Shown here: piece after piece, positions 19,270 through 28,322 of the stretch
Layout: each line of letters starts with the position of its first letter
Numbering within the stretch: position 1 is the first letter of the stretch
Assembly (NCBI RefSeq): GCF_001417735.1
Contig: NZ_BBUZ01000032.1
Location: 186,001-250,000 of the forward strand
Direction: 5' to 3'
Length of the DNA stretch: 64,000 nucleotides
Source of the DNA: Streptomyces sp. NBRC 110028
GTDB taxonomy: Bacteria > Actinomycetota > Actinomycetes > Streptomycetales > Streptomycetaceae
Translations under genes and position numbers: made by a program
The notes under the pieces: generated by a model
What the model was told of the DNA's origin: nothing
The model's database searches: none
Seen by the model: only the letters and a program-made list of their open reading frames with translations

Positions 19270-20501
19270 CACGATGCCGACTGTGCGGCTCGGAAGCGAT
19301 GGCGAGCGTGGTCGACCTCGGGGCGACGCCGCCATGTGAGAGCTTTCTCGCCGCGGACCAACTGGACCAGCCGGAACCGGCGTACCCGCTGCACCTGCGG
19401 GTCTGCACCGACTGCTGGCTGGCGCAGATCCCGCCACTGATCACGCCGGAGGAGACGTTCAAGGAGTACGCGTACTTCTCCTCGTACTCGACCTCCTGGG
19501 TGGAGCACGCGCGCACGTACGTCACCGACGCCGCGGCGCGCCTCGGTCTCGGCGCCGACGCCTTCGTGGTCGAGGTGGCGAGCAACGACGGGTACCTGCT
19601 GCGACACGTGGTGGACCGGGGGATCCGCTGCCTCGGCATCGAGCCCTCGGTGAACGTGGGCGCCGCGGCGCGGGACGCGGGGGTGCCCACGCTCACGGAG
19701 TTCCTGTCCCCGGACACCGGCGCGGCCGTCCGTGCCGAGCACGGCCCGGCGAACCTGGTCGTGGCCAACAACGTGTACGCGCACATCCCCGACGTGGTCG
19801 GGTTCACCCAGGGGCTGCGCGCCCTGGTCGCCGACGACGGCTGGGTCTCCATCGAGGTGCAGCACCTGCTGACCCTGATCGAGGAGAACCAGTACGACAC
19901 GATCTACCACGAGCACTTCCAGTACTACACGGTCGCCTCCGCGATCCGGGCGCTGGCGAGCGGTGGACTCACGCTCGTGGACGTCGAACTGCTGCCCACG
20001 CACGGCGGCTCCATCCGGCTGTGGGCCCGGCCCACCGAGGCGGCCGGCGAGCCGACGCAGCACGTGGCCGACGTACTGGCCCGGGAGAAGGCCGCCGGAC
20101 TGCAGGAGCTGTCCGGGTACACCGAGTTCTCCGCCCGGGTGGCCAAGGTGCGCCGGGATCTGCTGCGGTTCCTTATCGAAGCGGCCGAGCGCGGGAGGAA
20201 GGTCGTCGGCTACGGCGCCCCGGGCAAGGGCAACACCCTGCTCAACCACTGCGGCATCCGGCCCGACCTGCTCCCGTACACGGTCGACCGCAACCCCTAC
20301 AAGCACGGCAGGTTCACCCCGGGCACCCGCATCCCGATCCTGCCGCCCGAGCGGATAGCCGAGGACAAGCCGGACTATGTGCTCGTCCTCCCGTGGAACC
20401 TGCGGGCCGAACTGGCCGAGCAGCTGTCCTTCGTACACGACTGGGGCGGCCGGCTGGTCTTTCCCATCCCGGAACTGAGCATTGTCGAGGTCGCGTCGTG
20501 A
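19266..20501 (+). CDS. Nucleotide-sugar C-methyltransferase (TylC3-like, zinc-ribbon)
   Basis: 411-aa SAM-dependent methyltransferase with the three-part layout of deoxysugar 3-C-methyltransferases. Part 1 is a putative zinc-binding N-terminus (CRLCG and VCTDCW). Part 2 is a Rossmann SAM domain (VVEVASNDGYLL near residue 101, NNVYAHIPD). Part 3 is the C-terminal domain with GYGAPGKGNTLLNHCG and YTVDRNPYKHGRFTPGT. The block EENQYDTIYHEHFQYYT contains the family's conserved catalytic Tyr/His residues. Family members add a branch methyl group to NDP-4-keto-6-deoxy sugars. Start ATG 19266 overlaps the previous stop (ATGA). It begins the sugar-tailoring half of the operon. Confidence 0.85.
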   Translation: MTRCRLCGSEAMASVVDLGATPPCESFLAADQLDQPEPAYPLHLRVCTDCWLAQIPPLITPEETFKEYAYFSSYSTSWVEHARTYVTDAAARLGLGADAFVVEVASNDGYLLRHVVDRGIRCLGIEPSVNVGAAARDAGVPTLTEFLSPDTGAAVRAEHGPANLVVANNVYAHIPDVVGFTQGLRALVADDGWVSIEVQHLLTLIEENQYDTIYHEHFQYYTVASAIRALASGGLTLVDVELLPTHGGSIRLWARPTEAAGEPTQHVADVLAREKAAGLQELSGYTEFSARVAKVRRDLLRFLIEAAERGRKVVGYGAPGKGNTLLNHCGIRPDLLPYTVDRNPYKHGRFTPGTRIPILPPERIAEDKPDYVLVLPWNLRAELAEQLSFVHDWGGRLVFPIPELSIVEVAS

Positions 20502-20512
20502 AAGGGCACAGC

Positions 20513-21307
20513 ATGAAGGTCGTTCTGTTCTGCGGCGGTTACGGGATGCGGATGCGCAGCGGTGCCGCGGACGATGTGCCCAAGCCCATGGCGATGGTCG
20601 GCCCCAGGCCGCTGATCTGGCACGTCATGCGCTACTACGCGCACTTCGGGCACACGGAGTTCATCCTGTGCCTCGGATACGGCGCCCACCACATCAAGGA
20701 CTTCTTCCTCAACTACGAGGAGACGACGTCCAACGACTTCGTACTGCGAGGCGGGCGGACCGAGCTGCTGTCCACCGACATCTCGGACTGGACGATCACG
20801 TTCGCGCAGACCGGCGTCGAGTCGCCCATCGGGGAGCGGCTGCGCCGGGTGCGCCACCACCTGGACGGCGACGAGATGTTCCTCGCCAACTACGCCGACG
20901 TCCTCACCGACGCCCCCCTGCCGGAGATGATCGACCGGTTCCGCGCGCGCGACGCCGGTGCGTCGATGATGGTGGTACCGCCGCAGTCCTCGTTCCACTG
21001 CGTGGAGTTGGGCGAGGACGGCCTGGTGGGCGGCATCACCGCGGTGAGCGAACTGCCGCTGTGGGAGAACGGCGGCTACTTCGTGCTCCGCCAGGAGGTC
21101 TTCGACCACATCCCCGAGGACGGCGACCTGGTCGCCGACGGATGCGCACAACTGGCCAAGCGCGGAAGGCTGATGGCGCACCAGCACCGCGGCTTCTGGA
21201 AACCGACCGACACCGTCAAGGAGCGGGCCGCGCTCGACGCCGCCTACGCACGGGGCGACCGCCCGTGGGCCGTGTGGGAGCACGACAACGCGGGGGTGGG
21301 CGCGTGA
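20513..21307 (+). CDS. Glucose-1-phosphate cytidylyltransferase-like nucleotidyltransferase
   Basis: 264-aa sugar-phosphate nucleotidyltransferase of the RfbF type. It has the nucleotide-binding signature LFCGGYGMRMRSG..DVPKPMAMVG at the N-terminus. Further blocks are ILCLGYGAHHIKDFFLNYEE, the catalytic metal site FLANYADVL and FWKPTDTVKERAALDAAYA, all close to CDP-glucose-forming enzymes. In canonical RfbF the fingerprint is GGxGTR; here GYGMRMR is a variant. It probably activates a hexose-1-phosphate, so the cassette product may be CDP-linked. No CDP-glucose 4,6-dehydratase is visible in the window. ATG 20513 is chosen; GTG 20498 overlaps the preceding stop. Confidence 0.83.
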   Translation: MKVVLFCGGYGMRMRSGAADDVPKPMAMVGPRPLIWHVMRYYAHFGHTEFILCLGYGAHHIKDFFLNYEETTSNDFVLRGGRTELLSTDISDWTITFAQTGVESPIGERLRRVRHHLDGDEMFLANYADVLTDAPLPEMIDRFRARDAGASMMVVPPQSSFHCVELGEDGLVGGITAVSELPLWENGGYFVLRQEVFDHIPEDGDLVADGCAQLAKRGRLMAHQHRGFWKPTDTVKERAALDAAYARGDRPWAVWEHDNAGVGA

Positions 21308-21951
21308 TCCGGCTCGGGGCCGGCCCCCTGGACCGGATCGTCGCCGTGGGCGCGCACTGCGACGACATCGCCATCGGCGCCGGCGGCACACTGCTCGCCA
21401 TGTGCCTCGCGCGGCCCGGTCTCCGGGTCGACGCGCTGGTGCTCTCCGGCGGCGGCGGCGAACGCGAGCAGGAGGAGCGCGCCGCGCTCACCGCCTTCTG
21501 TCCCGGCGCCGACCTGCGGCTGACCGTGCACAAGCTGCCGGACGGCCATCTGCCCGCGCACTGGGAAGAGGCCAAGGCCGCCCTCGAGGAACTGCGCGAG
21601 CGGACCGACCCGGATCTGATCCTGGCCCCGCGCACCGACGACGCGCACCAGGACCACCGCGGCCTGGCGCGGCTGGTACCCACCGCCTTCCGCGACCACC
21701 TCGTCCTCGGCTACGAGATCGTCAAGTGGGACGGCGACCTCGGCCGCCCCGCGGCGTACCAGCCACTGTCGACGGACACCGCAGAACAGAAGGTGCGGCT
21801 GCTGCAGGAGCACTACCCCTCGCAGCGGCACCGGCCCTGGTACGACCGGGAGGCCTTCCTCGGCCTCGCGCGGATCCGCGGCATCGAATGCCACGAGGCT
21901 TACGCCGAAGCGTTCGCCGTCACCAAACTCACGCTCAACCTGGGGGGTTGA
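21304..21951 (+). CDS. PIG-L family deacetylase
   Basis: 215-aa zinc-dependent deacetylase of the LmbE/PIG-L family. Metal-binding motifs are AHCDDIAIGAGG near residue 18 (HxDD) and APRTDDAHQDHRG (HxDH) near residue 115. Relatives remove N-acetyl groups from GlcNAc-containing substrates. Here it probably exposes an amino group on a nucleotide or lipid-linked sugar before further modification. GTG 21304 overlaps the previous stop by 4 nt and the protein is of normal family length. The exact substrate is unknown. Confidence 0.85.
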   Translation: MIRLGAGPLDRIVAVGAHCDDIAIGAGGTLLAMCLARPGLRVDALVLSGGGGEREQEERAALTAFCPGADLRLTVHKLPDGHLPAHWEEAKAALEELRERTDPDLILAPRTDDAHQDHRGLARLVPTAFRDHLVLGYEIVKWDGDLGRPAAYQPLSTDTAEQKVRLLQEHYPSQRHRPWYDREAFLGLARIRGIECHEAYAEAFAVTKLTLNLGG

Positions 21952-21954
21952 ACC

Positions 21955-22980
21955 ATGCGCGTACTGCTGACCGGACACCAGGGCTACCTGGGAACCGTCA
22001 TGGCCCCGGTCCTCGCCGCCGCCGGGCACGAGGTCGTCGGCCTCGACGCCGGCCTGTTCGCCGACTGCGTCCTGGGCCCGGCTCCCGCGGACCCGCAGGG
22101 GCATCGGGTGGACCTGCGCGACGTCACGGCCGAACACGTGGCCGGGGCCGACGCCGTGATCCACCTGGCCGCCCTGTCCAACGACCCGCTGGGATCGCTG
22201 GCGCCGCAGCTCACCCACGACATCAACCACCACGCGTCCGTGCGGCTGGCCCGGCTGGCCCGCGACGCCGGAGTGCGGCGCTTCCTGTACGCGTCGACCT
22301 GCTCGGTCTACGGCGCCGCCGGCGGTGAGGACCTGGTGGCCGAGGACGCCCCGCTGCGCCCGGTGACGCCGTACGCGGAGTCCAAGGTGCGGGTGGAGGA
22401 CGACCTGCACGACCTGGCCGACGGCGACTTCAGCCCGGTGTTCCTGCGCAACGCCACCGCCTTCGGCTACTCGCCCCGGCTGCGTGCCGACATCGTGCTG
22501 AACAACCTGGTGGGCCACGCCCTGTTGTCCGGCGAGGTGCTGGTGCTCTCCGACGGCACCCCCTGGCGGCCGCTGGTGCACGCCGCCGACATCGCACGGG
22601 CCTTCACGGCCGCGCTGGCCGCGCCGAGGGACGCGGTGCACGACCGGGCGTTCAACATCGGCAGCGAGGCCAACAACGTCACGGTCGCCGAGATCGCCGG
22701 GCAGGTCGCCGAGGCGGTGGCCGGCGCCGAGGTGGTGATCACCGGGGAGACCGGCGCCGATCCGCGGTCCTACCGGGTGGACTTCTCCCGCTTCCGCGCC
22801 GCGATACCCGGCTTCGACTGCGAGTGGACGGTGAAGCAGGGCGCGCTCGAACTCGCCGACGCCTACCGGAAGTTCGACCTGACCCGGGAGGACTTCGAGC
22901 GGCGCTTCACCCGCCTCGCCGTGCTGCGCGCGGCGTCCGACGCCGGCACCGTCGACGCCACCCTGCGGTGGCGCCGGTGA
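21955..22980 (+). CDS. NAD-dependent nucleotide-sugar epimerase/dehydratase (extended SDR)
   Basis: 341-aa extended short-chain dehydrogenase. The N-terminal glycine motif is LTGHQGYLG (TGxxGxxG). The catalytic residues are in STCSVYG (Ser/Thr) and the YAESK motif (Tyr and Lys). Substrate-side blocks include LRNATAFGYSPRLRADIVLNN and HAADIARAF. It could act as a 4-epimerase, a 4-reductase or a dehydratase on the sugar activated by the upstream cytidylyltransferase-like protein. The family cannot be resolved further by eye. Three bases separate it from the deacetylase gene. Confidence 0.82.
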   Translation: MRVLLTGHQGYLGTVMAPVLAAAGHEVVGLDAGLFADCVLGPAPADPQGHRVDLRDVTAEHVAGADAVIHLAALSNDPLGSLAPQLTHDINHHASVRLARLARDAGVRRFLYASTCSVYGAAGGEDLVAEDAPLRPVTPYAESKVRVEDDLHDLADGDFSPVFLRNATAFGYSPRLRADIVLNNLVGHALLSGEVLVLSDGTPWRPLVHAADIARAFTAALAAPRDAVHDRAFNIGSEANNVTVAEIAGQVAEAVAGAEVVITGETGADPRSYRVDFSRFRAAIPGFDCEWTVKQGALELADAYRKFDLTREDFERRFTRLAVLRAASDAGTVDATLRWRR

Positions 22981-24305
22981 CCACGCAGATAGGAGGAGGT
23001 GCCGGCGAGGAGATGTACGCCCTGGTGGAGCGGCTGTACCCGCTCTGCCGGAGCATCACCGGCGACGGTGTGCGCGCCACCCTGGACATCGTCGGCGAGT
23101 ACATTCCGCTGCAGGTGCACGAGGTGCCGACCGGGACGCAGGTGCTCGACTGGACGGTGCCGCAGGAGTGGAACATCCGCGACGCGTACATCGCCGACTC
23201 GGACGGCCACCGGGTCGTCGACTTCCGGGCGTCCAGCCTGCACGTGCTCGGCTACAGCGTGCCGGTGTCGGCGACCATGCCGCTGTCCGAGCTGCGCGCG
23301 CACCTGTACACCCTGCCGGACCACCCGGCCTGGGTGCCCTACCGCACCAGCTACTACAAACCGGAGTGGGGGTTCTGCCTGGCCCAGGAGACCCTGGACG
23401 CGCTGCCGGACGGCGACTACGAGGTGCGTATCGACTCCACCCTCACCGACGGCCACCTCACCTACGCCGAGCACGTGGTCCCCGGGCAGGTCGCCGAAGA
23501 GGTGATCGTCTCCTGCCACGTCTGCCACCCGTCGCTGGCCAACGACAACCTGGCCGGCATCGCCGTGGCGACGTTCCTGGCCCGGGCGCTGGCGGAGCGT
23601 ACGCCGTACTACACCTACCGGTTCATCTTCGCGCCCGGCACCATCGGGGCGATCACCTGGCTGGCCCGCAACGCGGAAAGGGTGAATGGGGTATCCCCCG
23701 CTCGAGCGGAGCCGAGAGCTCGGGGAAGGGTCGAGCACGGACTGGTGCTGGCCTGCGCCGGCGACCCGGGCAGCCTGACGTACAAGCAGAGCAGGCGCGG
23801 CGACGCCGAGATCGACCGGGTGATGCGGCACGTGCTGGCCGCCTCCGAACGCCCGCACCACGTGGCCGAGTTCACCCCGTACGGCTACGACGAGCGGCAG
23901 TACTGCTCGCCCGGGTTCAATCTCGGCGTGGGCTCGCTCACCCGCACCCCGTACGCGGGCTACCCCGAATACCACACCTCGGCGGACAACCTGGACTTCG
24001 TCTCCCCGGAGGCGATGGCGGACACCCTCGCCGTCTGCCGCGAGGCGTTCACCGTCCTCGACCACAACCGGCGGTACCTCAACCTCAGCCCCTACGGCGA
24101 ACCCCAGCTGGGCCGTCGCGGGTTGTACGACGCGCTCGGCGGCCGCAGCGACACCAAGCAGGCCCAGATGGCCATGCTCTGGGTGCTCAACCTCTCCGAC
24201 GGCGAGCACAGTCTGCTGGACATCGCCGAGCGGTCCGCACTGCCGTTCGACACCGTCGCCACCGCGGCCGGCGCCCTGCACGGCGCCGGGCTGATCAAGG
24301 CATGA
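22977..24305 (+). CDS. DUF4910 / M28-aminopeptidase-like protein with C-terminal winged helix
   Basis: 442-aa protein of the DUF4910 (DUF2172-like) family found in polysaccharide and sugar-tailoring clusters. Zinc-peptidase-type residues are seen in SCHVCHPSLANDNLAGIAVA (His/Asp) near 180-195 and in YPEYHTSADNLDF near 325. The last 90 residues form the associated winged-helix module (MLWVLNLSDGEHSLLDIAERS). Its biochemical role is not established; hydrolysis of an amide on a modified sugar is a guess. A 48-bp interspersed repeat is inserted in frame at 23684-23731, adding 16 residues before RVEHGLVLACAGD. GTG 22977 overlaps the previous stop; ATG 23013 is an alternative start. Confidence 0.78.
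   Translation: MTTQIGGGAGEEMYALVERLYPLCRSITGDGVRATLDIVGEYIPLQVHEVPTGTQVLDWTVPQEWNIRDAYIADSDGHRVVDFRASSLHVLGYSVPVSATMPLSELRAHLYTLPDHPAWVPYRTSYYKPEWGFCLAQETLDALPDGDYEVRIDSTLTDGHLTYAEHVVPGQVAEEVIVSCHVCHPSLANDNLAGIAVATFLARALAERTPYYTYRFIFAPGTIGAITWLARNAERVNGVSPARAEPRARGRVEHGLVLACAGDPGSLTYKQSRRGDAEIDRVMRHVLAASERPHHVAEFTPYGYDERQYCSPGFNLGVGSLTRTPYAGYPEYHTSADNLDFVSPEAMADTLAVCREAFTVLDHNRRYLNLSPYGEPQLGRRGLYDALGGRSDTKQAQMAMLWVLNLSDGEHSLLDIAERSALPFDTVATAAGALHGAGLIKA
23678..23731 (+). repeat. Streptomyces-type short interspersed palindromic repeat, inserted in frame
   Basis: The segment contains ATGGGGTATCCCCCGCTCGA, continuing with GCGGAGCCGAGAGCTCGGGG. I recognise this as the imperfectly palindromic GC-rich element common between Streptomyces genes. 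It is flanked by a direct AAGGGT repeat (23678-23683 and 23726-23731), as expected for a target duplication. Removing 48 nt restores a seamless NAERVEHGL. No second copy was found in the window. Confidence 0.75.
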
Positions 24306-25606
24306 CGCCGATGACCACCGAGGGGGAGAATCCGCGGACGACGGTGCCACCGGCCGGATCCGCCAAGCGGGCCCTCGTCGGCCGGTTGTCCTGGGGACTG
24401 GCCGACCAGGCGGCCTCCAGCATGTCCAACTTCGCGGTCGGCATCTACGTGGCCCGCTCGCTGGGGGTGACCGCGTTCGGCGTGTTCAGCCTGGCCTGGG
24501 TGACCTACGGCGTGGTGCTCAACATCTCCCGCGGGCTGGCCACCGATCCGCTCGTGGTGCGCTTCAGCGGCGTGTCGGACGCGTCCTGGCGCGGGGCGGT
24601 GGCCCGGTCGACGGGCACCGCACTCGGCGTGGGCGTGGCCATCGGCGCGGTGTGCCTGGTGGCCGGGCCGGCCCTCGGCGGCCGCGTGGGGCCCGCGTTC
24701 GTCTGCCTCGGCGTCATGCTGCCGGGGCTGCTGCTGCAGGATGCCTGGCGGTTTTCGTTCTTCGCCGCCGGCGCCGGGCGGAAGGCGTGTCTCAACGACA
24801 TCGTGTGGGGCGTCGCGCTCGTCCCGGCCATGATCGTGGCGGCCCGTGTGGGCAGCGTGGCCGGGTTCGTCCTCGCCTGGGGCGCGTCCGCCACGGTCGC
24901 GGCGGGGTACGGCTACCTCCAGTCCGGCATCCGGCCCCGGGTGACCGAGACGCGCGGGTGGCTGCGCGAGCAGCGCGACCTCGGCTACCGGTACCTGGTC
25001 GAGAACACCTGCCTCAGCGGCGCGAGCCAGCTGCGGGCGTACGGGCTCGGCGCGATCGCCGGGGTCGGCGCGGTGGGCGCGGTGCGCGGCGCCGAGCTTC
25101 TGCTCGGCCCGTTCCTCGCCGTGCTGATGGGCCTTTCGCTGGTCACCGTCCCGGAGGCGGCACGGGTACTGCGGCGGACGCCGCACCGCCTCGGCGCGTT
25201 CTGCCTCCTGCTGGGTGGCGCGCAGGCCGCCGGGGCGCTGCTCTGGGGCGGGTCGCTGCTGCTGATGCCGGACCGGCTCGGCGCGTTCGCGCTCGGCGGC
25301 GTCTGGACCTCCGCCGCACAGCTCATCGTGCCGATCACCCTCGGCGTCGCGGGCGCCGGCCTCGGCACCGGCGCGGCGGCCGGGCTGCGCGCGCTCGGCG
25401 CCGCCCGGCGCAGCCTGCGCTCCCAGCTGTTCGCCTCCGCCGCTTACGTCGGCGGCGGGCTCGGCGGGGCGGCCGTCGCCGGCACGGTCGGCTCGGCCTG
25501 GGGCGTCGCCGCCGCGACCGTCAGCGGCTCGGCCGTGTGGTGGCTGCACCTGCGGTCCGCCCTGCGCGAGCACCACCACCCCATTCCCGAAATGAGGACG
25601 ACATGA
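24302..25606 (+). CDS. Wzx-like polysaccharide flippase
   Basis: 434-aa polytopic membrane protein with about 12 hydrophobic segments. The N-terminal region (LSWGLADQAASSMSNFAVGIYVARSLGVTAFGVFSLAW) is typical of MATE/PST-type lipid-linked oligosaccharide flippases. Predicted role: moving the undecaprenyl-linked repeat unit across the membrane for the Wzy-like polymerase encoded at 16787-18022. Start ATG 24302 overlaps the preceding stop (ATGA); a second ATG lies at 24311. The basis is membrane topology, family-like N-terminus and operon context. Confidence 0.8.
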   Translation: MTPMTTEGENPRTTVPPAGSAKRALVGRLSWGLADQAASSMSNFAVGIYVARSLGVTAFGVFSLAWVTYGVVLNISRGLATDPLVVRFSGVSDASWRGAVARSTGTALGVGVAIGAVCLVAGPALGGRVGPAFVCLGVMLPGLLLQDAWRFSFFAAGAGRKACLNDIVWGVALVPAMIVAARVGSVAGFVLAWGASATVAAGYGYLQSGIRPRVTETRGWLREQRDLGYRYLVENTCLSGASQLRAYGLGAIAGVGAVGAVRGAELLLGPFLAVLMGLSLVTVPEAARVLRRTPHRLGAFCLLLGGAQAAGALLWGGSLLLMPDRLGAFALGGVWTSAAQLIVPITLGVAGAGLGTGAAAGLRALGAARRSLRSQLFASAAYVGGGLGGAAVAGTVGSAWGVAAATVSGSAVWWLHLRSALREHHHPIPEMRTT

Positions 25607-26550
25607 CCGCCCACCCCAGGCTGAGCATCGGCCTGCCCGTGTACAACGGCGAGGAGTACCTGGCCGAGTCGCTCGACGCCCTGCTCGGCCAGACCTACGA
25701 GGACTTCGAACTGGTCATCTCCGACAACGCCTCGACCGACGGAACCGAGGACATCTGCCGCAAGTACGCCGCGCAGGACGCGCGCGTCCGATACATCCGG
25801 CTGCTCCGGAACGTCGGCGCCACACCGAACCACAACTACGTGTTCACCCAATGCCGCGGCGAGCTGTTCAAGTGGGCCTCGCACGACGACCTGTACGCCC
25901 GCGACCTGCTGCGGCGTTGCGTCGAGGCGCTGGACGAACGGCCGGACGTCATCCTCGCCCACGCCGACCAGGCGGTCATCGACGGCGGCGGCCAGGTGAA
26001 AGTCCCCTACGCATACACGCTCGCCACCGACTCACCGCACCCGCCGGAGCGCTTCCGCAGCATGCTGTTCGAGCCCGGCGGCGACGACTTCTACGGGGTG
26101 ATCCGGGCCGAAGCGCTGCGCCGGGTGAAGCCGATGGACAGTTACCACCACGCGGACCGCACGTTCGTCGCCGAGATCGCCCTGCACGGTCGCTTCCACC
26201 AAGTGCCCGAACTCCTGTACTTCCGCCGCGACCACCCCACCCGGGCCGAGCGGGCCAACCCCTCCAAGCGCGCCCGCTGCGTCAACCTCGACCCGCGCCG
26301 GGCGGGCCCGCTGCACCCGACGCCCCGGCTGCTCGCCGAATACGTCCGGGGCTTCGCCTCGGCGATCCGGCGGGCCCCGCTGTCCCCGGCCGACCGCCGC
26401 GCCTGCTACCGCCACCTGGCCGCATGGATGACCAGCCGGGCCCGGTCGGGCGCCGGTGAGCGGGTCGAGGACCGCGCCCCGGTCGACCCGGCCAAGCTGA
26501 CCGTCTCCGTCGACGCCCTCGTCGCCGGCCGTGAAGGGAGGCGGGTATGA
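25603..26550 (+). CDS. GT2-family glycosyltransferase
   Basis: 315-aa GT-A fold family 2 glycosyltransferase. It begins RLSIGLPVYNGEEYLAESLD, followed by the nucleotide-binding SDNASTDGTEDICRKY. The metal-binding DxD-like triplet is in KWASHDDLYARDLL near residue 90. The C-terminal third is Arg/Ala-rich and less conserved. It should transfer one sugar of the repeat unit in the cytoplasm, using a nucleotide sugar made by the neighbouring genes. ATG 25603 overlaps the stop of the flippase gene by 4 nt, and the stop region overlaps the next gene. Confidence 0.87.
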   Translation: MTAHPRLSIGLPVYNGEEYLAESLDALLGQTYEDFELVISDNASTDGTEDICRKYAAQDARVRYIRLLRNVGATPNHNYVFTQCRGELFKWASHDDLYARDLLRRCVEALDERPDVILAHADQAVIDGGGQVKVPYAYTLATDSPHPPERFRSMLFEPGGDDFYGVIRAEALRRVKPMDSYHHADRTFVAEIALHGRFHQVPELLYFRRDHPTRAERANPSKRARCVNLDPRRAGPLHPTPRLLAEYVRGFASAIRRAPLSPADRRACYRHLAAWMTSRARSGAGERVEDRAPVDPAKLTVSVDALVAGREGRRV

Positions 26551-27767
26551 GGACGGCGACACGTGTGGGGCTGTTCGGCCTGCTCGGCTCCGGCAACCTC
26601 GGCAACGACGGATCACTCGAGGCCGTCCTCGGATACCTCCGCGCCGAGCACCCGGAGGCGGTCGTGGACGCGCTGTGCGGCGGTCCCGAGGCGGTGACGG
26701 CCCGGTTCGGTATCCCCGCGACACGACTGCACTGGTACCGCGGGGAGTACCGGACCGCGTCGCGTGCGGGCGCGATCGCGGGCAAGGGCCTGGGCAAACT
26801 CGTCGACGTCTTCCGCACCGCCGCCTGGGTGCGCCGGCACGACGTGGTGATCGTGCCCGGCATGGGCGTCCTGGAGGCCACGCTGCCGCTGCGGCCGTGG
26901 GGCTTCCCGTACGCGCTGTTCCTGCTCTGCGCGAGTGGCCGGCTGCTGCGCACCCGGGTCGCGCTGGTCGGCGTCGGCGCCGCCGAGATCCAAAGCCGCC
27001 CGACCCGGGCCCTGGTGCGCTGGTCGGCGCGGCTGGCCGCGTACCGGTCGTACCGGGACACCCCGTCCCGCGACGCGATGCGGGCCATGGGCGTGGACAC
27101 CACGCGCGACGAGGTCCACCCCGACCTCGCCTTCTCCCTGCCGACGCCGCCGACGAGCGCGCCCCCGGGCCCGCCGGGCCTGGTCTGCCTCGGTGTCATG
27201 GACTTCCACGGCGGCAACGACGACCGCGCCCGGGCCGAGGAGATCCACCGGCGCTACCTCGACGGGACGATCCGATTCGTCCGCGCGCTGGTCGAGGAGG
27301 GCAGACCGGTCCGGCTCCTCACCGGCGACCAGTGCGATGTGGCGGTGGTCGCCGCGATCCTCGACGCGGTCGACTCACCGCTGGTCACCGCGGCCGAACC
27401 GGCCTCACTGACCGACCTGATGAACGAGATGGCGGCCGCCGAGACCGTGGTGGCCGTCCGCTACCACAACCTGATCTGCGCGCTGAAGACCGGCACGCCC
27501 GTGCTCGCCCTCTGCTATGCGGCGAAAAGCGACGCTCTCATGGACCGGATGGGCCTCGGCGCGTTCTGCCACCCGGCTCGCCAGGTCGACGCCGACCGGC
27601 TGCTCGAACAGTTCCGGGCGCTGGAGAAACGATCGGCGGAGCTACGGCAGACCCTCACCGAGCGAAACCGGGTCGCCGCACAGCAACTCGCCTCCCAGTT
27701 CACCGCCTTGACCACGACCCTGTTCCCGGCGAACGACCACGCCCACGTCCCACGGAAGGCTCCATGA
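26547..27767 (+). CDS. Polysaccharide pyruvyl transferase family protein
   Basis: 406-aa protein of PF04230. Such enzymes transfer enolpyruvyl groups from PEP to form pyruvate ketals on sugars, giving the polymer negative charge. Visible family features are the start VGLFGLLGSGNLGNDGSLEA, the middle VALVGVGAAEIQSRPTRALVRW, PDLAF before the linker, and a C-terminal domain with VAVRYHNLICALKTGTPVLALCYAAKSDALM. Start ATG 26547 overlaps the upstream stop. Together with the AlgD-type gene it predicts an acidic polymer. The sugar acceptor is not deducible. Confidence 0.83.
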   Translation: MRTATRVGLFGLLGSGNLGNDGSLEAVLGYLRAEHPEAVVDALCGGPEAVTARFGIPATRLHWYRGEYRTASRAGAIAGKGLGKLVDVFRTAAWVRRHDVVIVPGMGVLEATLPLRPWGFPYALFLLCASGRLLRTRVALVGVGAAEIQSRPTRALVRWSARLAAYRSYRDTPSRDAMRAMGVDTTRDEVHPDLAFSLPTPPTSAPPGPPGLVCLGVMDFHGGNDDRARAEEIHRRYLDGTIRFVRALVEEGRPVRLLTGDQCDVAVVAAILDAVDSPLVTAAEPASLTDLMNEMAAAETVVAVRYHNLICALKTGTPVLALCYAAKSDALMDRMGLGAFCHPARQVDADRLLEQFRALEKRSAELRQTLTERNRVAAQQLASQFTALTTTLFPANDHAHVPRKAP

Positions 27768-28315
27768 AAGCGACCGCAATCCCGGAGATCACCGGCGCGT
27801 ACCTGTTCGAGCCGACACCGTACGCCGACGAACGCGGCTTCTTCTGCCGCACCTTCGACGCCGATGTGATCCGCTCGGTGGGCCTCGACCCGCACGCCTT
27901 CGTCCAGGACAGCGTGTCCCGCTCGGTCCGGGGCGTACTGCGCGGCCTCCACCTGCGCTCCGGCGCCGGCGAGGCGAAGCTGGTGCGGTGCTCGTACGGA
28001 CAGATCTTCGACGTCGTCGTGGACCTGCGCCCCAACTCGCCGACCTACCTGGGCCGGGCCTTCTTCGAACTGTCCGGCCAGACGCAGAGGACCCTGTACA
28101 TCCCGGCGGGGTGCGCGCACGGCTTCCAGGCGCTGACCGAAACCGCCGACACCTCGTACCGGATCGACCGCCCGCACGACCCGGCCGAGGACGTGACGAT
28201 CGCCTTCGACGACCCCGAGCTCGCCATACCCTGGCCCCTGCCGGTCACCTCGATGTCCCAGCGGGACCGGGAGGCACCGAGCCTCGCCGAGGTCCTGAAA
28301 CACAAGGAAGGGTGA
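27764..28315 (+). CDS. dTDP-4-dehydrorhamnose 3,5-epimerase family protein (RmlC-like)
   Basis: 183-aa cupin of the RmlC/RfbC family, normal length. Conserved blocks are DERGFFCRTFD, VLRGLHLRSG (catalytic His region), FDVVVDLRPNSPTY, LYIPAGCAHGFQALTETAD, TSYRID and FDDPELAIPWPL. It would epimerise C3 and/or C5 of a 4-keto-6-deoxy nucleotide sugar. The usual PPHAQGK stretch is replaced by AGEAK, so the substrate may not be dTDP-linked. With no rmlA, rmlB or rmlD nearby it probably serves the CDP-sugar-like cassette. ATG 27764 overlaps the upstream stop. Confidence 0.85.
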   Translation: MKATAIPEITGAYLFEPTPYADERGFFCRTFDADVIRSVGLDPHAFVQDSVSRSVRGVLRGLHLRSGAGEAKLVRCSYGQIFDVVVDLRPNSPTYLGRAFFELSGQTQRTLYIPAGCAHGFQALTETADTSYRIDRPHDPAEDVTIAFDDPELAIPWPLPVTSMSQRDREAPSLAEVLKHKEG

Positions 28316-28322
28316 AGGCGGC

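Noticed and set aside
27764..28315. Assignment to dTDP-rhamnose biosynthesis
   Set aside because: rmlA, rmlB and rmlD are not nearby and the substrate loop differs; only the family call is kept.
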